Part shown: one piece after another, positions 51,768-60,622 of the stretch | Layout: the number at the start of each line of letters is the position of its first letter | Numbering within the stretch: the stretch's first letter is position 1 | DNA from: CAWEQW01 sp963811365 | GTDB taxonomy: Bacteria > Actinomycetota > Actinomycetes > Propionibacteriales > Nocardioidaceae | DNA: 64,000 nt | Direction of reading: 5' to 3' | NCBI GenBank assembly: GCA_963811365.1 | Contig: CAWEQW010000010.1 | Coordinates: 124,001-188,000 of the forward strand | The notes under the pieces: generated by a model | What the model saw: only the letters and a program-made list of their open reading frames with translations | Databases searched by the model: none | Told to the model about the DNA's origin: nothing | Position numbers and translations under genes: made by a program

Positions 51768-52696
51768 AGGTCGGTCAGCGCGTCGACCAGCCGGGTGACC
51801 GACCCGCCGAGCCCCCAGCGCTCGGACAGCGCGACGAGGGTGTCGGGATCTGCAGGGGTGCGCGGCAGCGTCAGGTCGAGACGTCCCAGGTCGAGCTCGC
51901 GGGCGACGGCGACCACGCGGGGTGCCACCTCCAGGTAGCCGGCGGCGTCCTTGACCCGGCGGCGCGGCCCGGGGGCCAGGTCGGCCTCCGGGTCCTCGGC
52001 CGCTGCGATGATGCCGGGGAGGTCGCCGAACCGCCCGAGCAGTGTCGCGGCGGTCTTCTCCCCCACCCCGGACACGCCGGGCAGCCCGTCGGACGGGTCG
52101 CCGCGCAACGCCGCGAAGTCGGCGTACTGCCGCCCGGCGATGCCGTACTTCTCGCGGACCACGGTGTCGGTGACCCGCTCGTGGCGACCCACGCCGCGGG
52201 CGATGTAGAGGATCCGCACCTCGAGGTCGTCGTCGACGAGCTGGAACAGGTCGCGGTCGCCGGTCACCACGTCGACCGGCATCCCGGCGTCGGTGGCGAG
52301 ACTGCCGATCACGTCGTCCGCCTCGTAGCCGTCGGCACCGACGACCGCGATCCCGAACGCGGCCAGCACCTCGCGGATCACCGGCACCTGGGCCTCGAGC
52401 GGGTCGGGGACCTCCTCCACGTCGCGGCCGCCCGGCACCGCCCGGGCCACCCGGTGCGCCTTGTACGACGGCACCAGGTCGACGCGCCACCGGGGGCGCC
52501 AGTCGTTGTCCCAGCAGCAGGCGAGGTGGCTCGGGCGGTAGTCGGTGACCAGCCGGGTGATGAAGTCCAGAAGCCCGCGCACCGCGTTCACCGGGCGGCC
52601 GTCGGGAGCCCGCACCGAGTCCGGCACCCCGAAGAACGCACGGAAGTAGAGCGAGGCCGTGTCGAGCAGCATCAGGCGCGGTCGGAGGTCGCTCAC
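51764..52696 (-). CDS. 5'-3' exonuclease (FEN / Pol I 5'-nuclease-like)
   Basis: The 310-residue protein has the 5'-nuclease metal sites in LMLLDTASLYFRAFF, GYEADDVIGSLA and VTGDRDLFQLVDDD, and the helix-hairpin-helix in GDPSDGLPGVSGVGEKTAATLLGRFG. It is a stand-alone homologue of the N-terminal domain of DNA polymerase I, used for RNA primer and flap removal. It starts at GTG 52696. Confidence 0.9.
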   Translation of the reverse strand: MSDLRPRLMLLDTASLYFRAFFGVPDSVRAPDGRPVNAVRGLLDFITRLVTDYRPSHLACCWDNDWRPRWRVDLVPSYKAHRVARAVPGGRDVEEVPDPLEAQVPVIREVLAAFGIAVVGADGYEADDVIGSLATDAGMPVDVVTGDRDLFQLVDDDLEVRILYIARGVGRHERVTDTVVREKYGIAGRQYADFAALRGDPSDGLPGVSGVGEKTAATLLGRFGDLPGIIAAAEDPEADLAPGPRRRVKDAAGYLEVAPRVVAVARELDLGRLDLTLPRTPADPDTLVALSERWGLGGSVTRLVDALTDL

Positions 52697-52800
52697 CCGG
52701 GAACCGTACCGGTCGGCGCCCCCAGGTCCCGGATTACTCCCGACTGCGTATGTCCCCCGTCGACAGCACCCTCTACCCTGTCAGGGAGCGAAGGGGGACC

Positions 52801-53472
52801 ATGACGTCGCAGCAGGAGTCCGGGCAGGATCTCGGGCAGGATCTCGGGCAGGATCTCGGGCAGGGCCACGACCCGGACGGGCGAGGCCTCGACCGGCGGG
52901 CCTTCATCCGGCGCGCGTCGGTCGTCGGCGCCGCCACCGTGTGGGCCGCGCCGACGGTGCAGTCGCTGGTGACACCGGCCTTCGCGGTCGGCACCCAGCC
53001 GGGCGCGTGCCAGTCGTGCGTGTCCGGTGCGGTGCAGGTCGTGACCGTGCCCGGACATCCCGTGGTGTTCCGCGGGGCGACGATCCCGCGCGCCGGCCTG
53101 GCGCTGGGCAGGCTGTGCTCGGAGGGCCAGGGGCCGGTGCAGATCCAGGTCGACGCGCACCCGCAGGGGCCGCCGGCCGGACAGGCCGCGTTCCACTTCG
53201 GCAGCAACCTCCAGCTCAGCGCGACGGCCTCGGCCTCGACGACCTCTGGCAAGCCGGCCTGCGCAGACCACTTCCTCGGTACCGCGACGGACGGGGCCGG
53301 AAACGTGCTGCACTTCGAGCTCGTCGACGACGGGCAGCCGGGCGGCCCGCTCGGCACCGTGTCGTTCTCGGTCACCGGTCCTTCCGGGACGACTCTGCTG
53401 CAGGCGGCCGGCACGAGCGCGGCCGGCAACCTGCAGGGCGCCGGCCTCCGGCGCGAGTGCTCAGGCTGCTGA
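52801..53472 (+). CDS. Tat-signal exported protein with six Cys, unknown function
   Basis: The 223-residue protein starts at ATG 52801 behind a G-rich site. Residues 8-19 are three GQDL repeats. A twin-arginine-type signal follows (DRRAFIRRASVVGAATVWAAPTVQSLVTPAFA, cleavage after AFA). The mature part has CQSC near its N-terminus, two single Cys and a C-terminal CSGC, which suggests disulfide or metal binding. No family is recognised. The gene is convergent with the PqqD/HprK end of the polysaccharide operon. Confidence 0.72.
   Translation: MTSQQESGQDLGQDLGQDLGQGHDPDGRGLDRRAFIRRASVVGAATVWAAPTVQSLVTPAFAVGTQPGACQSCVSGAVQVVTVPGHPVVFRGATIPRAGLALGRLCSEGQGPVQIQVDAHPQGPPAGQAAFHFGSNLQLSATASASTTSGKPACADHFLGTATDGAGNVLHFELVDDGQPGGPLGTVSFSVTGPSGTTLLQAAGTSAAGNLQGAGLRRECSGC
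52822..52857 (+). repeat. Three tandem 12-bp units (GQDL) in a Tat protein N-region
   Basis: GGGCAGGATCTC occurs three times in tandem within the n-region of the Tat signal, followed by a partial unit. In-frame repeat number changes would alter the n-region length without a frameshift. Confidence 0.85.
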
Positions 53473-53492
53473 GCCGACCAGCGGACCGGCGC

Positions 53493-53795
53493 TCACCCCA
53501 CCGCCTCCACGATGCCGAGGTCGCGCAGCCTGCCGGCGAACGTGCAGACGTCGTGCAGGATCTCGGCGGCGTCGCGCCGGTAGACCTCGGCGAGCTCGGT
53601 CGCGGTGCGCTCGATGCTGGCGCGGCCGTCGCAGAGCTGGAAGACCAGCGCGGCGATCGGGTCGAGCAGGTGCAGGCTCTGGGTGTCGTCGTTCCAGGCG
53701 ACCACCTCGCCGGCGACCTCCACCCACTCGACGGCCGGGCTCGGCCGCCGGCGCAGCACCGTCCGGGGGTCCATGCCACGCGTTCGGTCCGTCAC
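53493..53795 (-). CDS. PqqD-family protein (first)
   Basis: The 100-residue PqqD/RRE-like winged-helix protein contains RPSPAVEWVEVAGEVVAWND, LHLLDPIAALVFQLCDGRASIERTATELAEVY, and a C-terminal helical hairpin with LRDLGIVEAV. PqqD proteins deliver peptide substrates to modifying enzymes in several RiPP systems. GTG 53795 overlaps the HprK-like stop; an alternative ATG at 53774 is also possible. It is the last gene of the 12-gene operon. Confidence 0.83.
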   Translation of the reverse strand: MTDRTRGMDPRTVLRRRPSPAVEWVEVAGEVVAWNDDTQSLHLLDPIAALVFQLCDGRASIERTATELAEVYRRDAAEILHDVCTFAGRLRDLGIVEAVG

Positions 53796-54673
53796 CGGAG
53801 TGCCCCGGCCGTGTCGAGGACCCGGGCCCGGCCGGCGGCGTCGACGAGCGTCGCGACCGCGGTCACCGCCGCGTCCAGGCTGCCGATCCGCAGCCGGACC
53901 GCGGTGGCCCGCTCCGCGACGGCACCGAGCGTGGCGAGGTGGCGGGCGGGGTTGCCCCGGAACTCGAAGGTCATCCTGGCCAGCTCGCGCACCGCCGCTC
54001 CCGGCGAGACGCCTTCCACCGCGGTGGTGGACCCGGCGACGTACCGCGGGAAGACCACGACACGAGGAGCCGGGACCGGACCGGTCGCGACCCGCGCGCC
54101 GAGCCGGTCGGCCGGGACGTGCCACTGACGCAGCCAGCCGGTCGAGTCCGGCCGGCACTCCGGGAACAGCGGCCACGAGCCGGGGTCGAGGGACAGCGCC
54201 TTCGGGAAAGCGACGATCGTGCCGTCCGCCGGCCGCAACGCCACCGCCTCGTCCGTGACGTAGTCGAAGCCCGCCCTCAGCAGCCCCGCCACGGTCGTCG
54301 TCTTGCCGCACTCCTGGTCCGCCGCCAGGACGACGGCGACCCCGTCGCGGACGGCGGCCGCGGCGTGCAGCACGACGTGACCGGCAGTGGCTGTCGAGAC
54401 GGCCGTCTGGTTGACGTGCCAGGCGAACCGCGCCAGCAGGTCCTCGGCGGTCCGTCCCTGGGCCAGCCGTACGCCGTCGACCGTGAGGGTCAGCCGCGAG
54501 CCGGGGCCCGGTCGCACCCGGTAGCGGGAGAGCCGCGGGCCGCCGACCGGCTCCGGTGAGCTCAGCGGGGCGACCAGCGGCGCGAAGGCCTCGCCCGCCT
54601 CGCCCGGGGCGACGAGCACGAAACGGTGCTCGAGCGCGGCGCACGGTCCGCTGGTCCACCCGCCCGCGGTCAC
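53792..54673 (-). CDS. HPr kinase-related P-loop protein
   Basis: The 293-residue protein resembles the C-terminal catalytic domain of HPr Ser kinase. HVVLHAAAAVRDGVAVVLAADQECGKTTTVAGLL includes an unusual Walker A, DQECGKTT, followed by FDYVTDEAVAL and RVVVFPRYVAGSTT. There is no HPr in the window. HprK-like proteins next to PqqD genes occur in lasso-peptide and polysaccharide loci, where they may phosphorylate small substrates. The start overlaps the LuxR stop. Confidence 0.75.
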   Translation of the reverse strand: MTAGGWTSGPCAALEHRFVLVAPGEAGEAFAPLVAPLSSPEPVGGPRLSRYRVRPGPGSRLTLTVDGVRLAQGRTAEDLLARFAWHVNQTAVSTATAGHVVLHAAAAVRDGVAVVLAADQECGKTTTVAGLLRAGFDYVTDEAVALRPADGTIVAFPKALSLDPGSWPLFPECRPDSTGWLRQWHVPADRLGARVATGPVPAPRVVVFPRYVAGSTTAVEGVSPGAAVRELARMTFEFRGNPARHLATLGAVAERATAVRLRIGSLDAAVTAVATLVDAAGRARVLDTAGALR

Positions 54674-55323
54674 GACGCCTCCCCCGCGGACGGAACCAGG
54701 CCGAGGGCGACCGCGAGCCCGGCGGCCTCGCTGCGGGAACCGACGTCGAGCTTGGCGAGCACCCGGGTGATGTGCGTCTTCGCGGTGTGCGGGGAGATCG
54801 CCAGCCGGGCCGCGATGCCGCGCTGGTCGGCTCCGGCGCCGAGGAGCGACAGCACCTCCCGCTCCCGCGGGCTCAGCCGGGACAGCCGGGCGGCGGACGG
54901 GTCGGCGTCCCTGGCGAGCAGCCGGGTCAGCAGCGGCCCTAGGAGCCGCGGGGAGACGAAGGCGCAGCCGTCCTGAACGGCCCGTACGGCGGCCTCGAGC
55001 CCGTCGATGCCGTCACCGGCCGACAGCAGCGCGCGGGCGCCGGCCTCGACGAGTGCGACGTGCTCCTGCGGGTCCGCACCCGCGACCATCACGACCGGCA
55101 CGCCGAGGCCGGCGACGGTCCGGCAGACCGGCGCCCGGCCGCCCAGCCCGGCGTCGAGCGCCACGTCGAGCACCGCCAGTGACGGGTGCGCGCTGCGGGC
55201 CGCGGCGCAGACCTCGGTCGCAGTGGTGGCCACGATCGCTCGCCCGACCGGCAGCCGGTGCGCGAGCAGCAGCGCCATCCCCTCGGCGACGCTGCGCCAC
55301 CGGTGGCCGACCAGCAGCGTCAT
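54670..55323 (-). CDS. LuxR-family regulator with degenerate receiver (first)
   Basis: The 217-residue protein has a C-terminal LuxR HTH (LSPREREVLSLLGAGADQRGIAARLAISPHTAKTHITRVLAKLDVGSRSEA). The N-terminal domain follows a receiver fold; Asp in LAVLDVALD may be the acceptor, but the usual acidic pair at the N-terminus is missing (LLVGHRW). It probably works without classical phosphorylation. It overlaps both neighbours by 4 bp. Confidence 0.8.
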   Translation of the reverse strand: MTLLVGHRWRSVAEGMALLLAHRLPVGRAIVATTATEVCAAARSAHPSLAVLDVALDAGLGGRAPVCRTVAGLGVPVVMVAGADPQEHVALVEAGARALLSAGDGIDGLEAAVRAVQDGCAFVSPRLLGPLLTRLLARDADPSAARLSRLSPREREVLSLLGAGADQRGIAARLAISPHTAKTHITRVLAKLDVGSRSEAAGLAVALGLVPSAGEAS

Positions 55324-55874
55324 CCGGCGGCCCTCCGCGGTCGGCCGCTCTCCCGGTGGGCCAGCGCGACGGCGGCGTGCCGGTGCGGGGCGCCGAGCTT
55401 GGTGAGGACGTGCGCCACGTGGGTGCGGACCGTGTGGTAGCTGATCCCCAGCTCGCGCGCGATCTGGTCGTTGCGGCGCCCCTGGGCGAGCAGCGCCAGG
55501 ATCTGGAGCTCGCGCTGGGTGAGCACCGCGAACGACAAGGGCAGCGGCGGGGCCGGCGAGCTCCCCTCGAGGAGCCCGGCGACGGCGTCGGCGAGCTCCC
55601 GCGACGGTCGGTCGGGGGCCACGACGCAGGTGGCGGCCGCGGCCAGCCCGCGGTGTCGGGCGACGTCGCCGTCCCCGCCGACCACCAGCAGCGGTCGGCC
55701 GCGGGCGAGCTCACCGAGCCGGCTCCCGTCGGCCCCCGTCGCGACTGCGACGACGACCTCCACGGCGGCATCGTCGGGGCCGGTGCCGGCGTCGAGTCCG
55801 GCCTCCTGCAGGGCGTGCACCACGCACTCGGTCTCGAGCAGGCCGCCCGACACGACCAGGACTTGGTGACTCAT
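55320..55874 (-). CDS. LuxR-family regulator with degenerate receiver (second)
   Basis: The 184-residue protein has a clear LuxR HTH (LTQRELQILALLAQGRRNDQIARELGISYHTVRTHVAHVLTKL). The N-terminal half (VLVVSGGLLETECVVHALQE, then VEVVVAVATGAD) has neither the acidic pair nor the phospho-Asp. It is likely a constitutive or ligand-gated DNA-binding protein. ATG 55874 overlaps the DegT stop. It may form a pair with the adjacent LuxR protein. Confidence 0.8.
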   Translation of the reverse strand: MSHQVLVVSGGLLETECVVHALQEAGLDAGTGPDDAAVEVVVAVATGADGSRLGELARGRPLLVVGGDGDVARHRGLAAAATCVVAPDRPSRELADAVAGLLEGSSPAPPLPLSFAVLTQRELQILALLAQGRRNDQIARELGISYHTVRTHVAHVLTKLGAPHRHAAVALAHRESGRPRRAAG

Positions 55875-57088
55875 GCGGGCTCCGCGTCGAGGGCGTCGCG
55901 CACCGCGGCGGGGTCGGCGAGCACCCGGCGCACCGCCTCCGCCACCGCGACGACCTCCGCGTCGCTCATCTGCGACCACAGCGGCGGCGAGAGCACCTGC
56001 CGGGAGAGCCGGTCGGTGACCGGCAACGGGCGCGCCGGCAGACCGGCGTACGCCTGCTGGCGGTGGATCGGCGGGTGGTAGTAGCGCCGGGAGTCGATGC
56101 CGTCGGCGGCGAGGGCCCGGCCGAGCTCGGCGGCGTCGAGTCCGCACACCTCCGCGTCGACGACCAGCGTGAGGTCCTTGTACGTCGACACGTCACCCGG
56201 CACGAGGCGCGGGCCACGGAGCCCCGGGAGGTCCGCGAGCTGCTCCCAGAATCGCCGCACGAGCGTCCGTCGGCGAGCGAGGTGAGCGTCGAGCAGGGAC
56301 AGGGAGTGCAGCGCGGTGGCGGCGTGCAGCTCCGACATCCGGGCGTTCAGGCCGGGGAACAGGCAGTCGTAGTCGCCCGGGTTGCCGTAGTCGCGGCCCA
56401 GGCGGAGCCGGCGGGCGAGGGCCTCGTCGCGGGTCGCGACCAGGCCGCCCTCGCCGCCCACCACGACCTTCGTGGGGCTCAGCGAGAACACCTCCGCGCT
56501 GCCGAACCCACCCACGGGGCTGCCGTGGTGCTCGGACCCGAGCGCGTGCGCCGCGTCGTAGACGAGCGGCACGCCCTGGGCGTCGGCGACGGACTGGAGG
56601 GCGTCGGTGTCGCAGGGTGTCCCGTACACGTGGGTGGCGGTGATGGCTGTCGCGGCGCTCCCCTGCTCCTCGATGGCGGCCGCGGCGTCGGCGGGGTCGA
56701 GCGTGAGGTCCTCGGCGCGCACGTCGGCGAACACGGGGGTGCCGTGCGCCCACACCACGGCGTGCGCGCTCGCGGCGAACGTGAAGCTCGGGAGCACGAC
56801 GCTGCCCCGGGCGTCGAGGGCCTGGAGGGTCAGGGCCAGCCCGGCGGTGCAGGAGGCGACCGCGACGACGTGCGGGACGCCGAGCCGGTCCGCCACCACC
56901 TCCTCGAGCTCGCGGACCGTGTGCCCGTTGGTCAGCATCCCGGACCGCAGGATCGTCGCGTACCGATCACGCAGCGCCGCGTCGTCGCCGAGCGCCGGCC
57001 GGACCAGCGGCAGCCCGTCCGGGAACAGCGGCGCTCCGCCGAGCACGGCGGGCAGGTCGGTGGTGCGAGCGGTGATGAGCGAGGTCAT
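55871..57088 (-). CDS. DegT/DnrJ/EryC1-family sugar aminotransferase
   Basis: The 405-residue PLP enzyme has the DegT signature: TNGHTVRELEEVVADRLGV, VVLPSFTFAASAHAVVWAHGTPVFADV, YDAAHALGSEHHG, and the Schiff-base Lys in FSLSPTKVVVGGEGG. The partner motif RYYHPPIHRQQAY sits near the C-terminus. It makes amino sugars from keto-sugar nucleotides. Its neighbours predict a role in polysaccharide precursor synthesis. Confidence 0.88.
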   Translation of the reverse strand: MTSLITARTTDLPAVLGGAPLFPDGLPLVRPALGDDAALRDRYATILRSGMLTNGHTVRELEEVVADRLGVPHVVAVASCTAGLALTLQALDARGSVVLPSFTFAASAHAVVWAHGTPVFADVRAEDLTLDPADAAAAIEEQGSAATAITATHVYGTPCDTDALQSVADAQGVPLVYDAAHALGSEHHGSPVGGFGSAEVFSLSPTKVVVGGEGGLVATRDEALARRLRLGRDYGNPGDYDCLFPGLNARMSELHAATALHSLSLLDAHLARRRTLVRRFWEQLADLPGLRGPRLVPGDVSTYKDLTLVVDAEVCGLDAAELGRALAADGIDSRRYYHPPIHRQQAYAGLPARPLPVTDRLSRQVLSPPLWSQMSDAEVVAVAEAVRRVLADPAAVRDALDAEPA

Positions 57089-58458
57089 CGAACGGGTCTC
57101 CGGTCGGCTCGGGTGCGGGGGCGGTCGGGCAGGGTCAGCCGGGTCGGTGGCTCGGCCGCCGGCGGCGCCGCTCGCCGGGGCGGTCGGGGCAGCGCGAGGA
57201 ACACGAGCAGGAACGGCAGCACCTGGACCCGCTCGCGGGTCAGCAGGCCGAAGTTGGAGAAGTTCGAGAAGGCGAAGACGAAGATCGCCGCGTAGACCAG
57301 GCAGGCGATCAGGTAGGGCCGGGCGCGCAGCCGTGCGGGCAGCGACCGCCACCGGGGGAAGGCGGCCAGGGTGAGCACCAGCAGCAGCGTCCCCTCGGCC
57401 GCCGCCAGCAGCATCTGGGGGTTGTGCGCCTCGAACAGGAACGGCCGGAACAAGACCGTCAGGACCGCGCGCGGGACGTCGGCGACCGAGTGCACGCCGG
57501 CCGGGGCGAAGGCCGAGGCGCCGGTGGAGGTGCGGCCGGCCGTGCCGCTCACCGCGGCGTCCACGCCCGACCAGGTCACCTGGCGCACTCCCAGGAAGCC
57601 GGCCGCGCGGACCACCACGAGCCAGGCCCCGACCAGCACCACCACGACACCGGCGGCCCGGACCAGCGGGGTCAGCTCCGTGGCGCGGTGCTGGTTGCGG
57701 CCGAGCAGGTACCCGGCCGCGACCGCCACGGCCAGGGCCGCCATGATGTGCGGGCGCACCATCGCGCCGGCCGCCATCCCCGCCACGAGCGGCAGCACCC
57801 AGCGCCGGTGCCCGCTGAGCAGCCGGGCGGCCCCGTACGCCGCGAGCCCGAGGGCGAGCGTCATCCACGCCTCCTTGCCGAGGCCGGAGGGCCAGAACAG
57901 CATCGAGGGCAGCAGCAGCACGAGGCAGGCGTAGCGCCGGGTGTCGGCCTCGGGGACCGCGACGGCGACCGCCCGGTAGAGGGCGTAGAGCCCCCAGAAG
58001 CCGAGCATCGAGAAGACGGCGTAGGCCAGGTACACGCTCGGCCCGCTGACCGAGTAGAGCAGCCCGGTCAGCATCCGCAGGAAGCCGGTGCCGACCAGCT
58101 GGCGTCCGACGTCCACGCCGAGGTCACCCGCGCGGTAGGCCGGCGCCAGGCGGGTGCCCCACCCGTCGTACCCGGCCGCGTCGGCGGAGCCGTGGTACAG
58201 CACGAAGGCCATCAGGTAGCGGGCCACCGTGGCGAGCATCTTGGCGCAGAACGCGAGCACCAGCAGCCGGGCGAACCGGGGGTCGGGGTCCCGTCGCCCG
58301 ACCCGGACCACCGCGACGAGGTTGACGGCGAGGAGCAGCGGCAGGACCACCAGCGCGACCCAGAGGTCGTACGACGCGTGGCCACCGGCCCAGCCGACCA
58401 GGCCGACGTAGCAGCACACGAGCGCCACACCGGCGACGGCGAACCCCCGGGCGGCCAT
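57085..58458 (-). CDS. Polytopic membrane protein, Wzy-like polymerase or glycosyltransferase
   Basis: The 457-residue protein has about ten to twelve membrane helices, a large loop (about 290-340) and a cytoplasmic Pro/Arg-rich tail. YLAYAVFSMLGFWGLYALYRA, then LLLPSMLFWPSGLGKEAWMTLALGLAAYG, and FRPFLFEAHNPQMLLAAAEG recall O-antigen polymerase-type or GT39-like membrane proteins, but no catalytic motif is decisive. It overlaps both neighbours by 1-4 bp. Confidence 0.68.
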   Translation of the reverse strand: MAARGFAVAGVALVCCYVGLVGWAGGHASYDLWVALVVLPLLLAVNLVAVVRVGRRDPDPRFARLLVLAFCAKMLATVARYLMAFVLYHGSADAAGYDGWGTRLAPAYRAGDLGVDVGRQLVGTGFLRMLTGLLYSVSGPSVYLAYAVFSMLGFWGLYALYRAVAVAVPEADTRRYACLVLLLPSMLFWPSGLGKEAWMTLALGLAAYGAARLLSGHRRWVLPLVAGMAAGAMVRPHIMAALAVAVAAGYLLGRNQHRATELTPLVRAAGVVVVLVGAWLVVVRAAGFLGVRQVTWSGVDAAVSGTAGRTSTGASAFAPAGVHSVADVPRAVLTVLFRPFLFEAHNPQMLLAAAEGTLLLVLTLAAFPRWRSLPARLRARPYLIACLVYAAIFVFAFSNFSNFGLLTRERVQVLPFLLVFLALPRPPRRAAPPAAEPPTRLTLPDRPRTRADRRPVR

Positions 58459-59519
58459 CAGAAGACCTCGAGGTCGCCGAGCGAGACTGCCCAGGCGTCG
58501 GGGTCGAGCGCCCGGCCGGCGGGCGGGGTGCGCGGGTTCACGACCAGGCCGATGCCCTGGCCCGGGACCGGGAGGTAGCCGCACCGCAGCAGCCGGGCGG
58601 CCACCTCGCTGCCGGGGCCGGCGTGCACGGCGACGTGGTCGACACCGCAGGTGCGGGCCGCGCGCAGCACCCGACCGGCGGCCCGCACGTCGCCGTCGCG
58701 GACCAGCACCTCGCCCAGCGTGAGCTCGACGAGACCGGCGCGGCGGCGCAGCCGTCCGAGGCCCAGCCCCACGAGCCGGCCGGCGTCGTGCACGGGGACG
58801 CAGCGGTAGTCCAGCCCGGGCGCCTCGGCGTAGCGCCAGCGGAGGTAGTCCACCGTCCGAGGGGTGTGCAGGGCCGCCGGGGTCCGGATGCCGGCGAGCA
58901 GGTGGTCGAGAGCCCCGGCGTCGGCGAACGCCTCCGCAGCCCGGGGCAGCGGGCACGCCGAGGCGGGCACCGGGACCGTGGGCGCGCCGGCCACGGCCGC
59001 GGCACCACCGGACGCGTTGGCGTTCCGGGCTCCCCGCAGGCCGCGCAGGAAGGTCACCGGCCGCACCGGGCTGATGTGGACCGGCAGCAGACCGGCCTCC
59101 TGCCAGCCCATCCGCAGGTAGCCGGGGCGGCTGTCCGCGTTGGGGGTGTTGAACACCAGGTCGACGGCGTCGTCGGCCTCCAGCTGCTCGAGCAGCGTCA
59201 GGGTGAGCCGACGGAAGATGCCCTGCCGCTGGTAGTCCGGATGGGTCGCGGTGTCCACCGCCCGCACGGCGCGCAACGGCCCCCGGGCGCTCGCGAGCCG
59301 CCAGCGCAGGAACAGCCGCACGCCGACGATCCGCCCGTCGTGGACGGCGAGCAGACCCGGCGAGCTGCCGAAGGGGTTGCGGCGGTGCTTCCAGGCGAAC
59401 AGCTCCCGGCTCCGGGCACCGGTCGGACCGCCGGCCATCGTGAGCGTGAGCAGCTGGAGGACCTCGTCCTCGTCGTCGTCGGTCATCGCCCGGAGGTCGA
59501 GCACCGGAGGCGCGGTCAC
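58458..59519 (-). CDS. GNAT-family acetyltransferase, 353 aa
   Basis: LRAMTDDDEDEVLQLLTLTMAGG starts the GNAT fold; RAVDTATHPDYQRQGIFRRLTLTLLEQLE is the acetyl-CoA binding loop, and LVFNTPNADSRPGYLRMGW follows. A second half (about 190-353) looks like a degenerate GNAT or FemAB-like repeat. It may acylate a sugar precursor. GTG 59519 overlaps the glycosyltransferase stop. Confidence 0.78.
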   Translation of the reverse strand: MTAPPVLDLRAMTDDDEDEVLQLLTLTMAGGPTGARSRELFAWKHRRNPFGSSPGLLAVHDGRIVGVRLFLRWRLASARGPLRAVRAVDTATHPDYQRQGIFRRLTLTLLEQLEADDAVDLVFNTPNADSRPGYLRMGWQEAGLLPVHISPVRPVTFLRGLRGARNANASGGAAAVAGAPTVPVPASACPLPRAAEAFADAGALDHLLAGIRTPAALHTPRTVDYLRWRYAEAPGLDYRCVPVHDAGRLVGLGLGRLRRRAGLVELTLGEVLVRDGDVRAAGRVLRAARTCGVDHVAVHAGPGSEVAARLLRCGYLPVPGQGIGLVVNPRTPPAGRALDPDAWAVSLGDLEVF

Positions 59520-60622
59520 GACGCCCTGCCGAGGTACCCGGCGGTGAGCGCGTCGGCAGCGGACCGGATCCCGAACCCGGCCGCGCGTGCCGGTCCGGCA
59601 GCAGCCAGCCGCCGCCGCAGCGGCTCGTCCTGCGCCAGCCGGGTCAGCCCCTCGCCGAACGCCACGGCGTCCGTGGCCGGCACCAGCAGCCCCTCGATGC
59701 CGTCGCGGACCACCTCCGGGACGCCGCCGACCGCGGTGGCCACGACGGGGAGCCCGGCGGCAAGAGCCTCGACCAGGGCGATCGAGAGGCCTTCGTGCAG
59801 GCTCGACATCGCGAAGACGTCGAACGCGGGCAGCAGGTCGGGGACGTCGGCGCGCATGCCGGTCATCAGCAGCGCGTCGGCCACGCCCAGCTGCTCCGCG
59901 AGCGCGCGCAGCCGCGGCTCGCGGGGCCCGCTGCCGATCAGCACCAGCCGAGCGTCGGGGCGCGCCATGCGCAGCCGCGCGAAGGCCCGCAGCAGTGTCT
60001 CGTGGTCCTTCTTCACGGTCAGGTTGCCGACCGCCCCGACGGTGAACGGGCCGTCCGGGAGGCCGAGGCGGGAGAGTCCCTCCCGTCGGGCGAGCGCCCC
60101 GCGTCGGGCCCCGGCCGGGTCGATCCCGTGCAGCAGCACCCGCACGGGCGGGTGCAGCACGGCCGGTCCCCACGGCCGGATCGAGCTCGCGACGCCTTCC
60201 GAGACCGCCCACACCCACCGGTTGCGGGACAGCGTCAGGGCGTTGGCCCAGCGGGTCGGCCTGCGGTAGCGGCCCCAGACGTTGTGCTCGGTGTGCAGCA
60301 CGCTGGTCGTCCGCGGAGCGAGCAGCCGGGCCGCGGCGGCCACCACGGGCGCGTGGGTGTGCACGACGTCGTACCGGCCCCGGCGCAGCAGCCGGGCCAG
60401 CCGCAGCGGCCAGGCCGCTGTGGGGGCGGCACCCAGGCAGTGCACGGCGAGCCCCAGCTGCTCGAGGTCGCCGACCAGGGCGTCCTTGTGCGGCAGCACG
60501 TACCCGAGCTCGAGCCGCACCAGGCGCGGGTCGATGGTCCGGGCCAGCCCGACCAGGAGCATCTCCGCGCCACCCCTGCCGAGCCCCTTGGTCAGCCAGA
60601 GCACACGGCGTGGCCGGCTCAC
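59516..60622 (-). CDS. Glycosyltransferase family 4
   Basis: The 368-residue GT4 protein has LWLTKGLGRGGAEMLLVGLA at the N-terminus, DVVHTHAPVVAAAARLL, the donor-binding VGAVGNLTVKKDHETLLRAFARL, and the E-x7-E motif in SSLHEGLSIALVEALAAGLPVVAT. It adds a sugar to the growing polysaccharide repeat unit; donor and acceptor are unknown. GTG 60622 overlaps the nucleotidyltransferase stop. Confidence 0.9.
   Translation of the reverse strand: MSRPRRVLWLTKGLGRGGAEMLLVGLARTIDPRLVRLELGYVLPHKDALVGDLEQLGLAVHCLGAAPTAAWPLRLARLLRRGRYDVVHTHAPVVAAAARLLAPRTTSVLHTEHNVWGRYRRPTRWANALTLSRNRWVWAVSEGVASSIRPWGPAVLHPPVRVLLHGIDPAGARRGALARREGLSRLGLPDGPFTVGAVGNLTVKKDHETLLRAFARLRMARPDARLVLIGSGPREPRLRALAEQLGVADALLMTGMRADVPDLLPAFDVFAMSSLHEGLSIALVEALAAGLPVVATAVGGVPEVVRDGIEGLLVPATDAVAFGEGLTRLAQDEPLRRRLAAAGPARAAGFGIRSAADALTAGYLGRAS

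Noticed and set aside
53493..54673. Lasso-peptide cluster
   Set aside because: PqqD and HprK-like genes are present, but no transglutaminase-like B2, asparagine-synthetase-like C or precursor gene was found nearby.
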